A stretch of DNA of 45,798 nucleotides from Phycisphaerales bacterium (GCA_016764895.1 JAESRA010000155.1:1-45798); one strand, 5' to 3'. Shown: positions 1 through 8,612, numbered from the stretch's first letter. A program made the numbers and translations. The notes: generated from the sequence alone by a model not told the origin.

Positions 1-1
1 C

Positions 2-424
2 ACCCTCACCCGCACCACCATCGACTCGGTCTGCGGCGAGGATTCCCCGTGTGTCTGCCTCAGCTTTGCCAATACAAACTACAAACTCTGCCTCGACTAC
101 TCAGCAACGGATTTGGACGAACTCCGTTCAATGGTCGGCAAGACCGTCCTGGGCACCATCCACGCGACCGCTCGCCGGATCGACCCTGTGGGTGCTGGTG
201 GCCGAAGCATTGATCCAGTTGCCGGTCATCCCCGCCGCATCATGGGCAAGATCATCGGCATCGACACCCGCTCCAACGGCCTGGTCATCAATGTCGGCCC
301 AGACATGGCCATCTGGCTCAAAGTCAACGCACCAAATCAGCACGCCAAAGACTTCGCAGAGGTTGAGTTCATCACCTGCGACATCGAGCCCGGCGCATCA
401 TTCCGCTTCAAAGAGCAAGCCTGA
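2..424 (+). CDS. Partial protein of unknown function, C-terminal 140 residues
   Basis: The frame is open from the first bases of the window to a TGA at 422-424, so the start lies outside the window. The visible part has no signal peptide or membrane segment. It contains a cysteine-containing N-terminal stretch (TIDSVCGEDSPCVCLSF) and a small, probably beta-rich C-terminal part (RIMGKIIGIDTRSNGLVINV, then WLKVNAP). I do not recognise the family. It converges on the minus-strand oppB-like gene with a gap of 44 bp, so the two are not co-transcribed. Codon use matches the other genes here, which argues that it is a real gene rather than a chance frame. Confidence 0.65.
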   Translation, partial: TLTRTTIDSVCGEDSPCVCLSFANTNYKLCLDYSATDLDELRSMVGKTVLGTIHATARRIDPVGAGGRSIDPVAGHPRRIMGKIIGIDTRSNGLVINVGPDMAIWLKVNAPNQHAKDFAEVEFITCDIEPGASFRFKEQA

Positions 425-468
425 TTTACTTCTCAAACTTTGGGGCGAGTCGTGGCACCCAGAATAGA

Positions 469-1473
469 TCACGCAATCCGCGGGTCCACCCAGCGGTAGA
501 GCACATCGACCACGAGGTTAAACAAAATCAGCATCGTTGCGAAGATCAAGACCACGCCCATGATGAGGAAGAGGTCTTTGTTCTGCACGCCGTTGACGAA
601 GTGTTGTCCCATGCCGGGGATGGTAAAGACCTGTTCGATGACGAACGATCCGGTCATCGCCAAGGCCGCGGCTGGTCCAAGGAATGACAGCACCGGCAAG
701 AACGCATTTTTGAGCGCATGTTTGTACAACACCGCGTTCTCCGAGGCCCCTTTAGCGCGAGCGGTTCGGATGTAATCAGCACCGAGCGCTTCGATCATGC
801 CCATGCGTGTGAGCCGGGCGATGTAGGCCGCAAACGGCAGCGAAAGCGTCACCGCAGGCAGCACCGCTTTCATCGGCCCGCCCCATCCCCCAACGGGGAA
901 CAACGGAATCAACACCGCAAAGACCAGCAAGAGCGCCGTCCCGATCACAAAGCTGGGCAATGAAATCCCGATCATTGCGATGGTCAGCGTAAAGAGATCA
1001 CTCGCCGAGTTGGGTTTGACAGCACCAACGACCCCGGCCCCGACACCGACAACCAGCGCGATCAAAATCGCCGCCGCTCCGAGCGTGATGGATACGGGCA
1101 ACGCCGAGCCGACGATTTCGTTGACCGTCCAATCGTCGTATTCCAGCGATGGCCCAAGATCAAAGATCGGACGCGGAGCCGCCGGGAACCCAGCATCAAG
1201 AGCCGCCTGCTCGTCGCGCGCCAGATCCCCGCTGATCCAGTCCTTGGCGTACTCAAACCCCGTCACGCTGCTGAGGTACGACACATAGAACTTCGGGAAC
1301 GAATCGAGGTTGTACTGTTTTTTCATCTGCTCGATGACCTCTGGCTTGGGCCGTTTCTCCGGGTTTTCTAGTGGATTCCCAGGCACCGCCCACGCGAGGG
1401 TCAGCGTGATCGTGTAGATCACCAGCAGGATAAAAGGCAACGCCGCGAGCCGGCGGAGGATCATGGTCATCAT
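469..1473 (-). CDS. oppB: Peptide/oligopeptide ABC transporter permease, OppB/DppB family
   Basis: This is an inner-membrane permease subunit of a dipeptide/oligopeptide importer, 334 residues. Membrane segments are visible near residues 8-30 and then repeatedly from about 128 to the C-terminus. A soluble loop of roughly 100 residues follows the first segment, as in the family. The cytoplasmic EAA-type loop that contacts the ATPase is present (YIRTARAKGASENAVLYKHA, then LKNAFLPVLSF), followed by the typical GSFVIEQVFTIPGMG and a C-terminal VDPR. The start ATG overlaps the stop of the oppA-like gene by 4 bp (ATGA), which indicates translational coupling. No oppC, oppD or oppF follows: the next gene is on the other strand. 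Confidence 0.93.
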   Translation of the reverse strand: MMTMILRRLAALPFILLVIYTITLTLAWAVPGNPLENPEKRPKPEVIEQMKKQYNLDSFPKFYVSYLSSVTGFEYAKDWISGDLARDEQAALDAGFPAAPRPIFDLGPSLEYDDWTVNEIVGSALPVSITLGAAAILIALVVGVGAGVVGAVKPNSASDLFTLTIAMIGISLPSFVIGTALLLVFAVLIPLFPVGGWGGPMKAVLPAVTLSLPFAAYIARLTRMGMIEALGADYIRTARAKGASENAVLYKHALKNAFLPVLSFLGPAAALAMTGSFVIEQVFTIPGMGQHFVNGVQNKDLFLIMGVVLIFATMLILFNLVVDVLYRWVDPRIA

Positions 1474-3407
1474 GGCGTGGTCGCCTCCGCAGAAGGAATG
1501 ATCTGATCCGGGTTCATCGGACGAGGCAGGTCGGGCCCGATGCCATCACCCAGCACATCAATCAGAAACGCATTCTGCATCGTGCGCGGATGCGTCGAGA
1601 GCCCAGTGATCTTCTTGGCATCAAACATATACACCGTCGCGTAATGGAAAATGGGAACCAACGGCAGGTCCTCTTCCATAATAATCCGCTCGGCCTCGCT
1701 CAAGATTGCCATCCGTTTGACGGGATCAAACTCATTGCTCGCCTGAAACAAGAGATCATCAAACACCGGGTTGTTGTACGCCCGGTCGTTGTTGCCGTCT
1801 TTGGAATGGTTGATGTCTAAAAAAGTCGTCGGGTCGCCATAGTCTCCGAACCACCCGGCCCGTGCGGTCATATATTGCTTGTTTTTCAGATCATCGCGAA
1901 AAATCTTGATTTCTTTCTGCGACAGCGAAGTCTGCACGCCGAGCGTTTTTTGCCAACTCTTGGCGATTGCTTGGCCGATCAGATCATGCCCCGCGTCTTT
2001 GTTGAATGCGAGTTCAACGATGAAATCATCCGGGAAGTTCGCTTCTTTGAGCAACGCCTTGGCTCTGGCGATGATCGCCTGTCGTTCTTCTTCATTGGCC
2101 GCATCGCCGATGTTGGGCAATCCCTTGGGCGAGGTGTACCCCCCAATCGACCCCGGCGGGATCAGCGTGGCAGCGGACGGCTCCCCAAGCCGGCGGATCT
2201 CACGGGCAATCGCGGGTTTATCAATACACATCGCAAAGGCCCGGCGCACGCGAGAGTCAGCGAACGGATTTTCACGCCCATCGGGCAAGCGGGTCTTGCA
2301 ATTAAAATTGTAGAAATAAGTTCCAAACGACGACACCGCGTGCGTAAAAGCCCGCGGATCATCGGGCAGCATCCGGGTGATCGAGAACTGGTCGTACCCA
2401 AGTGCCTCAAGTTCCGCGACCCGTTCCTTGTGTTCATCAAGGAACGCCAGTTTCTGGGCAACCATGTCCCCGCGGTACGGGCTCGTCACATCGGCGATCC
2501 AGTCAATCGACCCGGTCTGGTACGCCAGCACCCCAGCGTTTGGATCAGAAATCGACGGGATCGAGATGGTACGAATCGCAATCGAGTCGCGATCCCAGTA
2601 GTGGGGGCTCTTGACCATCCGCATATCGCGTTTGAACCGCCAGCCGGTGAGTTCAAAGGGCCCATTGGAGATCAGCACCCCGCCCTTGGTCCATCCCGGA
2701 CGCCGGATCAAGCGGGCCGTCACCGGATCGGGTCGTTCATACTGCGCCACCAGCGGCTCATACACCGGCGAAAACACCGCAAAGGCGCACAGTTCAAGAA
2801 AGTACGGGATTGGCCGCTCAAGGGTGATCACAAGCGTGTGTTCATCAACGGCTTTGAGCCCGACCATCGAATCGAAGCGTTCTTTGGTGTCTTCCCAGAG
2901 TTCATAGGCCGCGATTCGTTGGGCATCGTCGTTGTCGAAGGTGCGATCGGTAAAGCCGTCGAGTTGTTCCTGTCGCCAGTCATAGAACGCCTGGGCGCCC
3001 TCGATATTGAGGAACATGGCGACATAATCCGACACCAAGTCGGGGAGCAACGCACGCCGCCACGAGAACACGAAATCGTTGGCCGTCACATTTGCCCCGT
3101 TGGTCCACTTGGCGTCTTTGCGGAGATGAAAGGTGTAGGTGCGGGCGTCGTCTGAGATCTCCCAAGACTCGGCAACGCCTGGGATGATGTCGAAGCCGTC
3201 GCTCAGCACATCGTTCTTGACGAGCCCTTCATAGAGCAGCCGGGCTGTGCGAAGATCGTGCATCCAGCTCATCCGCTGGGGATCGAGCGTGTTGACTTCC
3301 GACGAGTTGATAAAGGTCAGATCCGCTCTAGGCAGTGGGCGATCCCCAAAGACCGACAACGCGACCAACGCAACAAGAACAGCAACAGGAATTAACATTC
3401 GGCTCAT
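1470..3407 (-). CDS. oppA: Peptide ABC transporter substrate-binding protein, OppA-like (SBP_bac_5)
   Basis: This is the extracytoplasmic binding protein, 645 residues, that would deliver peptides to the OppB-like permease. An N-terminal hydrophobic segment (residues 4-20, LIPVAVLVALVALSVFG) acts as signal or membrane anchor; there is no lipobox cysteine. The family signature follows: NTLDPQRMSWMHDLRTARLL, then LYEGLV, and later YTFHLRKDAKWTNG and FVFSWRRAL. Further on are ARAGWFGDYGDPTTFLD and RAYNNPVFDDLL, typical of OppA. The length exceeds the usual 530-600 because of extra charged segments around residues 150-330. It starts 51 bp after the stop of the upstream secreted-protein gene and overlaps oppB by 4 bp, so the two form an operon. 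Peptide specificity cannot be read from the sequence. Confidence 0.93.
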   Translation of the reverse strand: MSRMLIPVAVLVALVALSVFGDRPLPRADLTFINSSEVNTLDPQRMSWMHDLRTARLLYEGLVKNDVLSDGFDIIPGVAESWEISDDARTYTFHLRKDAKWTNGANVTANDFVFSWRRALLPDLVSDYVAMFLNIEGAQAFYDWRQEQLDGFTDRTFDNDDAQRIAAYELWEDTKERFDSMVGLKAVDEHTLVITLERPIPYFLELCAFAVFSPVYEPLVAQYERPDPVTARLIRRPGWTKGGVLISNGPFELTGWRFKRDMRMVKSPHYWDRDSIAIRTISIPSISDPNAGVLAYQTGSIDWIADVTSPYRGDMVAQKLAFLDEHKERVAELEALGYDQFSITRMLPDDPRAFTHAVSSFGTYFYNFNCKTRLPDGRENPFADSRVRRAFAMCIDKPAIAREIRRLGEPSAATLIPPGSIGGYTSPKGLPNIGDAANEEERQAIIARAKALLKEANFPDDFIVELAFNKDAGHDLIGQAIAKSWQKTLGVQTSLSQKEIKIFRDDLKNKQYMTARAGWFGDYGDPTTFLDINHSKDGNNDRAYNNPVFDDLLFQASNEFDPVKRMAILSEAERIIMEEDLPLVPIFHYATVYMFDAKKITGLSTHPRTMQNAFLIDVLGDGIGPDLPRPMNPDQIIPSAEATTP

Positions 3408-3458
3408 AGAACCACTCTACCCGCTGATGGTGTCAAATGTTGCTGTTTAGATCAAAGA

Positions 3459-4613
3459 TCAGCGCACGAACTCGTCGTCGGCGAAACCGAAATCGGTCAC
3501 AATCGGCGATCCAGGCCCCAGCAGCAACGCCGCCTTGTTGCGGAAACTGCGATCATCGCCCGCTTCGAGCAGATCAGCAAATGCGGTCTGATCCACTCCT
3601 GATGCAGACCGACCATTGAGTTCTGCGTACTCGCGGAGAGCAAAGTACAACAACGATTCACCAGACCGCACAAGCGTGACATAGAGAGCCCGGTCATCGA
3701 CCCCAGGCATCGTTCCCGCAATCACCTCAGACAACGCGATCGAGATCATGCTGGCCCCGAGCCCCACAGCCGATCTGACCGCTTCATTGGTCGAATCTTC
3801 CCCAACCTGTGACAGCGAATGGGTCGCGGCCCCAGAAGCCAGCATCGCTATGCGGACACGAGAATCCAGATCCGACGATCCCGTTGAGAGTTGCGCACCA
3901 GCCACATTGGACATAATACGAATACAGTCGGCGCGGGTGGCTAAGAAATCATCCGACGGGAGCGAACACCCATATCCCAAAGCCTGGATACTGGCACTCA
4001 TCAACGACTGATTATCAGTCGAGTTTGCGATTGAATCGAGCTTGGCAATCAACGAATTCAAGTCATTGGCCGACATGGCTGGGCCATTGGCCGCGGTCGT
4101 CCGGAAAGTTCGGCCCGCGCGTCCCGCCGCAAAGATCCGAATCCCGACATCACTGTTATCGAGCCCGCTGAGAATAATCTGAGTGCCCCTCGTCGAACCC
4201 AGCTCGCCCGCCAGACGCAAAGCTGACAAGGTCGATCCGATATCGCCGTTGGCTTGGAGTGCATCCAAGAGTGATCCCAGCGCGTCGGAGTACGCGCGCC
4301 GGAACGAAATGGATACCCGCGCGTTGATCATTGGCTCTAGGAGTTTGGTCATTGCCCGCGATGCTTGCTGGGAATCGGTTCCGATTGCACGCTGGCCCCA
4401 ATGGTCAACAAAGCTCGCAATCTGAGATTGCTGCGTACCGTTTACAGCCGCGGCTTCAACAATCGAAGGCGGCAGCACGGTCGTCTGCCCAAAGGCCGGC
4501 GAGACCAAGGCAAGATTGAGTAGCCCGAGGGTCAAGATGATGCTCAGCTTTGAACTCAATTTCGAGTTCAGCTTCGAGTTCAGGTTCATAAGGTATGTCG
4601 ATTTGGTCCTCAT
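3459..4613 (-). CDS. Secreted helical-repeat protein of unknown function
   Basis: A protein of 384 residues. The start chosen is the ATG at 4613 because GGAGG lies five bases upstream; an earlier in-frame ATG at 4628 has no such site. The N-terminus is a signal peptide with an unusual polar part made of a short repeat (NSKLNSKLSSKLS), then a hydrophobic core (IILTLGLLNLALVSPAFG) and a likely cleavage after AFG. The mature part is alanine/leucine-rich and predicted helical. Segments such as LDALQANGDIGSTLSALRLA and IILSGLDNSDVGIRIFAAGR resemble HEAT-type repeats, suggesting an alpha-solenoid. No catalytic motif is seen. It lies between the FNR gene and oppA on the same strand. Function is unknown; a periplasmic scaffold is only a guess. 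Confidence 0.8.
   Translation of the reverse strand: MRTKSTYLMNLNSKLNSKLSSKLSIILTLGLLNLALVSPAFGQTTVLPPSIVEAAAVNGTQQSQIASFVDHWGQRAIGTDSQQASRAMTKLLEPMINARVSISFRRAYSDALGSLLDALQANGDIGSTLSALRLAGELGSTRGTQIILSGLDNSDVGIRIFAAGRAGRTFRTTAANGPAMSANDLNSLIAKLDSIANSTDNQSLMSASIQALGYGCSLPSDDFLATRADCIRIMSNVAGAQLSTGSSDLDSRVRIAMLASGAATHSLSQVGEDSTNEAVRSAVGLGASMISIALSEVIAGTMPGVDDRALYVTLVRSGESLLYFALREYAELNGRSASGVDQTAFADLLEAGDDRSFRNKAALLLGPGSPIVTDFGFADDEFVR
4543..4590. repeat. Four imperfect 12-bp tandem units inside a signal-peptide coding region
   Basis: Units at 4543-4554, 4555-4566, 4567-4578 and 4579-4590 are variants of CTCAGCTTCGAG. Read on the minus strand they encode the repeated Asn/Ser-Ser/Leu-Lys-Leu pattern of the signal-peptide n-region. 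The unit length is a multiple of three, so gain or loss of a unit would keep the reading frame. Confidence 0.8.
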
Positions 4614-4727
4614 CGGATCCTCCATCAAATACGATCTTCATCGATTGCAAAATACTGCCCCAAGTCTATGCCACAAAGCCCCACGACCTCTCCCCATCTG
4701 GCCAGAAGAGCCCTCTTCCCGTTGGAC

Positions 4728-5702
4728 TCAATAAACCTCGAGGAACATCCGTTTCGTAGGTTTGAGCGTCCTGGGGATCATCTTTCGATTCCAGCGGCCG
4801 GGATCAGTCCCGATCTCAGGGTCAATGGTCAAGTATTGGCTGAGGGATTTGGGGTCGAGCACCCCGGCGAGTGTCTGGAGGATGCCCAGTTCCATCCCTG
4901 CGATCCCGCAAATGTAGATCAGCGTCCGGTCGCTCTTGAGGATTTCAACAAGGACCGAAGCGTCTTCTTGGAGGCGTCCCTGGACATAGAGTTTTTTAGG
5001 TTGGCCCGGAGTTGTGTGCCGAGAGATCGCGGTTCGGTAGTGGAATCGCCCCGGATAATCCTCGGCCAGTTCCTTAAAATCTTCGTCGTAGAGCAGGTCC
5101 GATTCATACGGAACCCCCATGATCAGATCCACCCGCGAAGGCATCCCCAACTTGACCAGATCGCCCAGCATCGACCGGAACGGCGCGATCCCGGTGCCCG
5201 TAGCGATGAAGATGTAGTTGTGAGCCGCGGGATCAGCGGGGAGCAAGAACCGTTTGCCCGCAGGCCCCGTCAGATGAACTTTATCACCGATTTGCAGGTC
5301 CGCGAGGTAGTTGGAGCACAGGCCTTGAAAGAGTGTGTGGTCTTCCCAATGTTCGTCTACCACGCGTTTGAGTGTTGTGGAGATGATCGTCCCGTCGCCG
5401 GTTTCTCCGCCAGTGGGGGCGGCGATCGAGTACAGACGGAGTTTGTGGGGCTTGCCCGCCTCGGTCAGCCCCGGAGGGACCACCCCGAATGATTGCCCCG
5501 ATACCCATGCTCCCTCAAGAGCAGTCCCCGACACATCAATCTCGATATGCCTGACAAACCCGGCAGCCTTCTTGGATTTGGTACACACCCGCGACTCAAC
5601 GACCGTCCCAATGACCGGATCGGTCGGACGCACAACATGCTGCAAGACCTCGGGGAATGTTGGTACCCCCTCAACAACGATGGATTGGTCGGTTTCGCTC
5701 AT
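4728..5702 (-). CDS. petH: Plant-type ferredoxin--NADP(+) reductase
   Basis: This FAD enzyme exchanges electrons between NADP(H) and ferredoxin or flavodoxin. From the ATG at 5702 (MSETDQSIV) it has 324 residues. The FAD-binding motif RLYSIAAP is at about residues 89-96, followed by GLCSNYLADLQIGDKV, the counterpart of the GVCSNFL element of plant and cyanobacterial enzymes. The NADP-binding domain has FIATGTGIAPFRSM near residue 165 and YICGIAGMELGI. The protein ends in LEVY; the terminal tyrosine that stacks on the flavin is a hallmark of the plant-type family. A longer frame from a TTG at 5798 would add a hydrophobic stretch partly encoded by a tandem repeat, and I consider that an artefact. 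It is a lone gene in a minus-strand run; no ferredoxin gene is adjacent. Confidence 0.92.
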   Translation of the reverse strand: MSETDQSIVVEGVPTFPEVLQHVVRPTDPVIGTVVESRVCTKSKKAAGFVRHIEIDVSGTALEGAWVSGQSFGVVPPGLTEAGKPHKLRLYSIAAPTGGETGDGTIISTTLKRVVDEHWEDHTLFQGLCSNYLADLQIGDKVHLTGPAGKRFLLPADPAAHNYIFIATGTGIAPFRSMLGDLVKLGMPSRVDLIMGVPYESDLLYDEDFKELAEDYPGRFHYRTAISRHTTPGQPKKLYVQGRLQEDASVLVEILKSDRTLIYICGIAGMELGILQTLAGVLDPKSLSQYLTIDPEIGTDPGRWNRKMIPRTLKPTKRMFLEVY

Positions 5703-5770
5703 AAATGCACAACTCGCAGCGGTAGCAACGGCGATGGCAATAGTGATGGCAAAGAGGAGAAACGATTCTA

Positions 5771-5826
5771 CTGTGGGGTATCTACTGTGGGGTATCAACT
5801 GTGGGGTATCAACTGCGGGGTATCAA
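5771..5826. repeat. Four tandem 14-bp units upstream of the FNR gene
   Basis: Units at 5771-5784, 5785-5798, 5799-5812 and 5813-5826 follow CTGTGGGGTATCAA. Units 2 and 3 are identical; units 1 and 4 differ at the last base or two and at one base respectively. The array begins at the stop codon of the lipoprotein gene (5823-5825) and ends about 70 bp before the FNR start, so it lies in the leader of the FNR message. Confidence 0.95.
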
Positions 5827-7223
5827 CCCTCTATATCGTTATCCTCGTTATCGTAATCTGTATCGTCATAGTCAGGCTCATCTGATTCATATTCTTCGCT
5901 GTACTCGGGTTCGGGTTCAACGCCCCCAAGACGATCAAGCCTGACGGCCGCCGCTTCGATGCTCTCACCGGCATCGCCGCGGGCGCGAGTGCTTCGGAGT
6001 GCCGAGGCCGCGCTCTGGAAGGCTTGCTTGGAACTCTCAATGAGTTCGTCACGGGTCACGGTGTGCGAATCAAGCTTTGATTGCCAGTTGCCAGGAATCC
6101 CGGAACTGATGATTGATTGGTACATCGACACCATCTCGGCCTCGCCTCGTGACTGACGGGAATACGCGCGAGCCAATGATTCATTGGCCGAAGCTTTGGC
6201 AATAGCGCCGCTGGCTTTGGCTGTCTTTGAAGCATCGCGGGACGCAGAAAGCGACTGACGGATGAGCGAGATGGCCTTTTCATTGGCGGGAATAGAGGTG
6301 TTCTGGCGGTAGTCCTCAAGGGCATCGACCAGTTCATTGAGTTTGGATTGGGCGAGTTCTGCTTGGGCTCGCGCCTGGGCCGAATCCGTCTTTGAATCAC
6401 GCACACGCTGATCGAGTTCGTCGATCGATAGGTTTAAGAGAGATATCTGATCTTTTGCTTTCTTGACTTGGAGTTTGATCTCATGGGCCCCAGGAAGAAG
6501 CTGGCCGACCTGTCCCTGGATACGGACAGATTCAAGCTCAAACCCGTCGGCCCGCAGCCAATGCTCACGCACACGCTCGGCGAGCTTGGCGGCTTGGGTT
6601 GCCGTCACGCTGGTCATCTGGAGCTCAAATCGTGCGCTCTCGTTACGCTCGGTGACAGATTTGGCATCAAGGTCCTGAATCTGGGTTTGTAAGCTCTGGA
6701 TTACAGAGTTGAGCGATTCAAACAGCTCCGTGTACTCATTCATATCAGCCGTGCGGAGTGTAATAAGACCCTTGAGTTCCTTCTTCTCATCGGTAATGTC
6801 AAAGTTTATCGAGGCTTTGGCGACTGAATTCATCGTGATCCATTCGCTCAGATGCCCACGGATAATCCGGGACTTGTGCATCGCCGCTGTTTCAGCTTTG
6901 GAAGCTTTGCTGTTGGCCAGCGTCGCTAGACCAAGTTTGGAAAGGGCAACAGATACCGCGGCCGCCTCGCCATAGGGCGTGTCGTTGCCAGCAAACTCAG
7001 CAGTCGCATTCCCCGCATTGGTATAGGCAGTATTGGCAAGGCTCTCTGAGAGCGTCGCGTCGCCGATCGAGACTTTTCGGAACTCAAGGCTGGCTTCATT
7101 GACCGCCTCTTTGGCCTCGTCGTTCTTGGAACATCCACCCAGCGCAACAGCCGAAGCGGCCAGAGCAAGAATCAATCGTTGGGTGGTGGTGCGGGACTGG
7201 AACAATCGGTGTGTCATCGGCAT
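5823..7223 (-). CDS. Lipoprotein with long coiled-coil body and acidic tail
   Basis: A protein of 466 residues from the ATG at 7223, which has GAGG five bases upstream; a second in-frame ATG lies two codons later. A signal peptide ends in a lipobox (SAVALGGC, then SKND), so the mature protein should be lipid-anchored. The body is dominated by charged heptad-like sequence, for example ESLNSVIQSLQTQIQDLDAK and KLNELVDALEDYRQNTS, consistent with long coiled coils. The last 40 residues are strikingly acidic and tyrosine-rich (EPEYSEEYESDEPDYDDTDY). No enzyme motif is seen. Family unrecognised; a structural or envelope-spacing role is an inference from coiled coil plus lipid anchor. It starts about 93 bp after the stop of the CX4CH protein gene. 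Confidence 0.85.
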   Translation of the reverse strand: MPMTHRLFQSRTTTQRLILALAASAVALGGCSKNDEAKEAVNEASLEFRKVSIGDATLSESLANTAYTNAGNATAEFAGNDTPYGEAAAVSVALSKLGLATLANSKASKAETAAMHKSRIIRGHLSEWITMNSVAKASINFDITDEKKELKGLITLRTADMNEYTELFESLNSVIQSLQTQIQDLDAKSVTERNESARFELQMTSVTATQAAKLAERVREHWLRADGFELESVRIQGQVGQLLPGAHEIKLQVKKAKDQISLLNLSIDELDQRVRDSKTDSAQARAQAELAQSKLNELVDALEDYRQNTSIPANEKAISLIRQSLSASRDASKTAKASGAIAKASANESLARAYSRQSRGEAEMVSMYQSIISSGIPGNWQSKLDSHTVTRDELIESSKQAFQSAASALRSTRARGDAGESIEAAAVRLDRLGGVEPEPEYSEEYESDEPDYDDTDYDNEDNDIEG

Positions 7224-7316
7224 GGCATCCTCTTCAAACTCACCAACCGGCGGGTGCCGGTTGGTCAAAGGGCATAAGGGTCGTATCGTAGCGCGCCCGG
7301 CGGGGGTCGGGGCCAA

Positions 7317-8612
7317 TTATGGATCCGGGCTTGATGATCCAGAATCCAGATTTATTTCGCCCTCAGGCGGATATTCAAACCCATAATCTGGCCTGGGGGT
7401 GTAGAGCGAGCGAATCCACTCGATCGTCCGCTTAAAATTCATCGCGGTGGTCGTCCGAAACACCGGCCTCCATTTACGACCAAACTTGACCGCATCGACG
7501 GTTGGATGAGGATAAAGCGACCGCGAACGGACCATCCCCATATGAACCAAAGGGGACCGTTCAGGGTCGGTATAGTTGATCAGAGGCGTCCCATTTCGGA
7601 GCTCAAACTGTTCGAGTACCAGAAAGTTCGAATACATGGATTCCGAAGAGTTCGGGTTGTGGCTGGTGAGCCTAAATTGTCCCGCATCCGACCCGCCATG
7701 ACATCTGGCAGTCGCGCACCCATTGATGACCCACCCGCTTTGTCCGAGGACATTCTTCTTGAAATCTTGGAAGGATGCGGGGTCTTCAAGAATTTGGATT
7801 TGTGGATAGAGGTCACGGGCCTTGTGCCGAAAAAGCAGCTTGAGCTTATCCAGATCCGATCCATCAAGAATCGCCTTCCGCTGTCGCTCATCGACTGGGA
7901 ACGATTCTGGAGAACGATGCATCAACTCTTTGATCGTCTCGTCATGTATTTTAAATCGAGGCGGATTGGTGAGATCAATCTCGTAAATCCGGATAAGGTT
8001 GATCTGCTCTTTGGTAAGCGTCGGGATATTGCTCTGACTTCTTCTTAAATTCCGTATTCGCTCGGATGATTTTTTCCGCTCCACGCGGTTCTGGGCGAGC
8101 TTGAGATGCTGCTCTAACCAGGTCTTAAGGATCTTTGCCTGAGGATTGGTAGGCTCTGTTTCAAGAATAGAATCGAGTTCTTCGATCGCCAGTTCATACG
8201 CCCGGCGATCCCGAAGCCAATCCACAAGCAGCAGCCGACTGTCTATATCCGAATCCGGAATCGCGGACCGAAACTCTTTGAACCTCTCAGAGACGGGCGC
8301 GAGAAACTTGATCGAATCAATTCTCGTCCTTCTATATGTCGTATCAATCCCATTAATCCTGAGCACCACATTCTCGTCATTGGATTCCATCATGATCCCG
8401 GTGATCTTTCGGCCTGTCGAGAATGTCAACACACACTCTTGCACACCAGAATCTTTGGCGGAATCTTCACTCTGAGAACCAAGATCACTTCCGGCGGGCT
8501 GGTGAGACTGCTCAGAGGCTGTAAAGCCCAGCAGTACAATCCCGCACACGCTCAGAGCAAGGAGCGAAGGGGCGAATAAGAGCCGTTGTTTGTTTGGTCG
8601 TTGTACGGGCAT
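7317..8612 (-). CDS. Exported protein with a CX4CH cytochrome c-like motif
   Basis: A protein of 431 residues; the ATG at 8612 has GAGGA five bases upstream. An N-terminal hydrophobic segment (residues 11-30) directs export. Next comes a small beta-rich part (LTFSTGRKITGIMM, VVLRINGIDTTY), then a TPR-like helical section around residues 115-165 (AYELAIEELDSILETEPTNP). The C-terminal half carries GWVINGCATARCHGG: Cys299, Cys304 and His305 form CX4CH, a spaced variant of the CXXCH haem attachment site that occurs in planctomycete proteins. A methionine-rich stretch (PLVHMGMVRSRS) follows and could give the second iron ligand. Haem attachment is not shown by sequence alone. The lipoprotein and FNR genes follow on the same strand. 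Confidence 0.85.
   Translation of the reverse strand: MPVQRPNKQRLLFAPSLLALSVCGIVLLGFTASEQSHQPAGSDLGSQSEDSAKDSGVQECVLTFSTGRKITGIMMESNDENVVLRINGIDTTYRRTRIDSIKFLAPVSERFKEFRSAIPDSDIDSRLLLVDWLRDRRAYELAIEELDSILETEPTNPQAKILKTWLEQHLKLAQNRVERKKSSERIRNLRRSQSNIPTLTKEQINLIRIYEIDLTNPPRFKIHDETIKELMHRSPESFPVDERQRKAILDGSDLDKLKLLFRHKARDLYPQIQILEDPASFQDFKKNVLGQSGWVINGCATARCHGGSDAGQFRLTSHNPNSSESMYSNFLVLEQFELRNGTPLINYTDPERSPLVHMGMVRSRSLYPHPTVDAVKFGRKWRPVFRTTTAMNFKRTIEWIRSLYTPRPDYGFEYPPEGEINLDSGSSSPDP

Noticed and set aside
1875-3155. A 426-codon open frame on the + strand opposite the oppA-like gene
   Set aside because: The minus strand encodes a full OppA-family protein over the same bases; the + frame has no recognisable domain, no ribosome site, and an Arg/His/Gly-rich composition typical of an antisense shadow.
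4668-5492. A 274-codon + strand frame opposite the FNR gene
   Set aside because: The FNR reading has all family motifs; the opposite frame shows none and has no plausible start signal.
5703-5798. Upstream extension of the FNR gene with a hydrophobic stretch (a possible membrane anchor)
   Set aside because: It would start at a TTG inside the 14-bp tandem repeat with no ribosome site. Plant-type FNR homology begins after MSETDQ, so I treat the stretch as leader.
5771-5826. Possible CRISPR-like array
   Set aside because: The units are only 14 bp and directly adjacent without spacers, so this is a minisatellite. No cas gene is present anywhere in the window.
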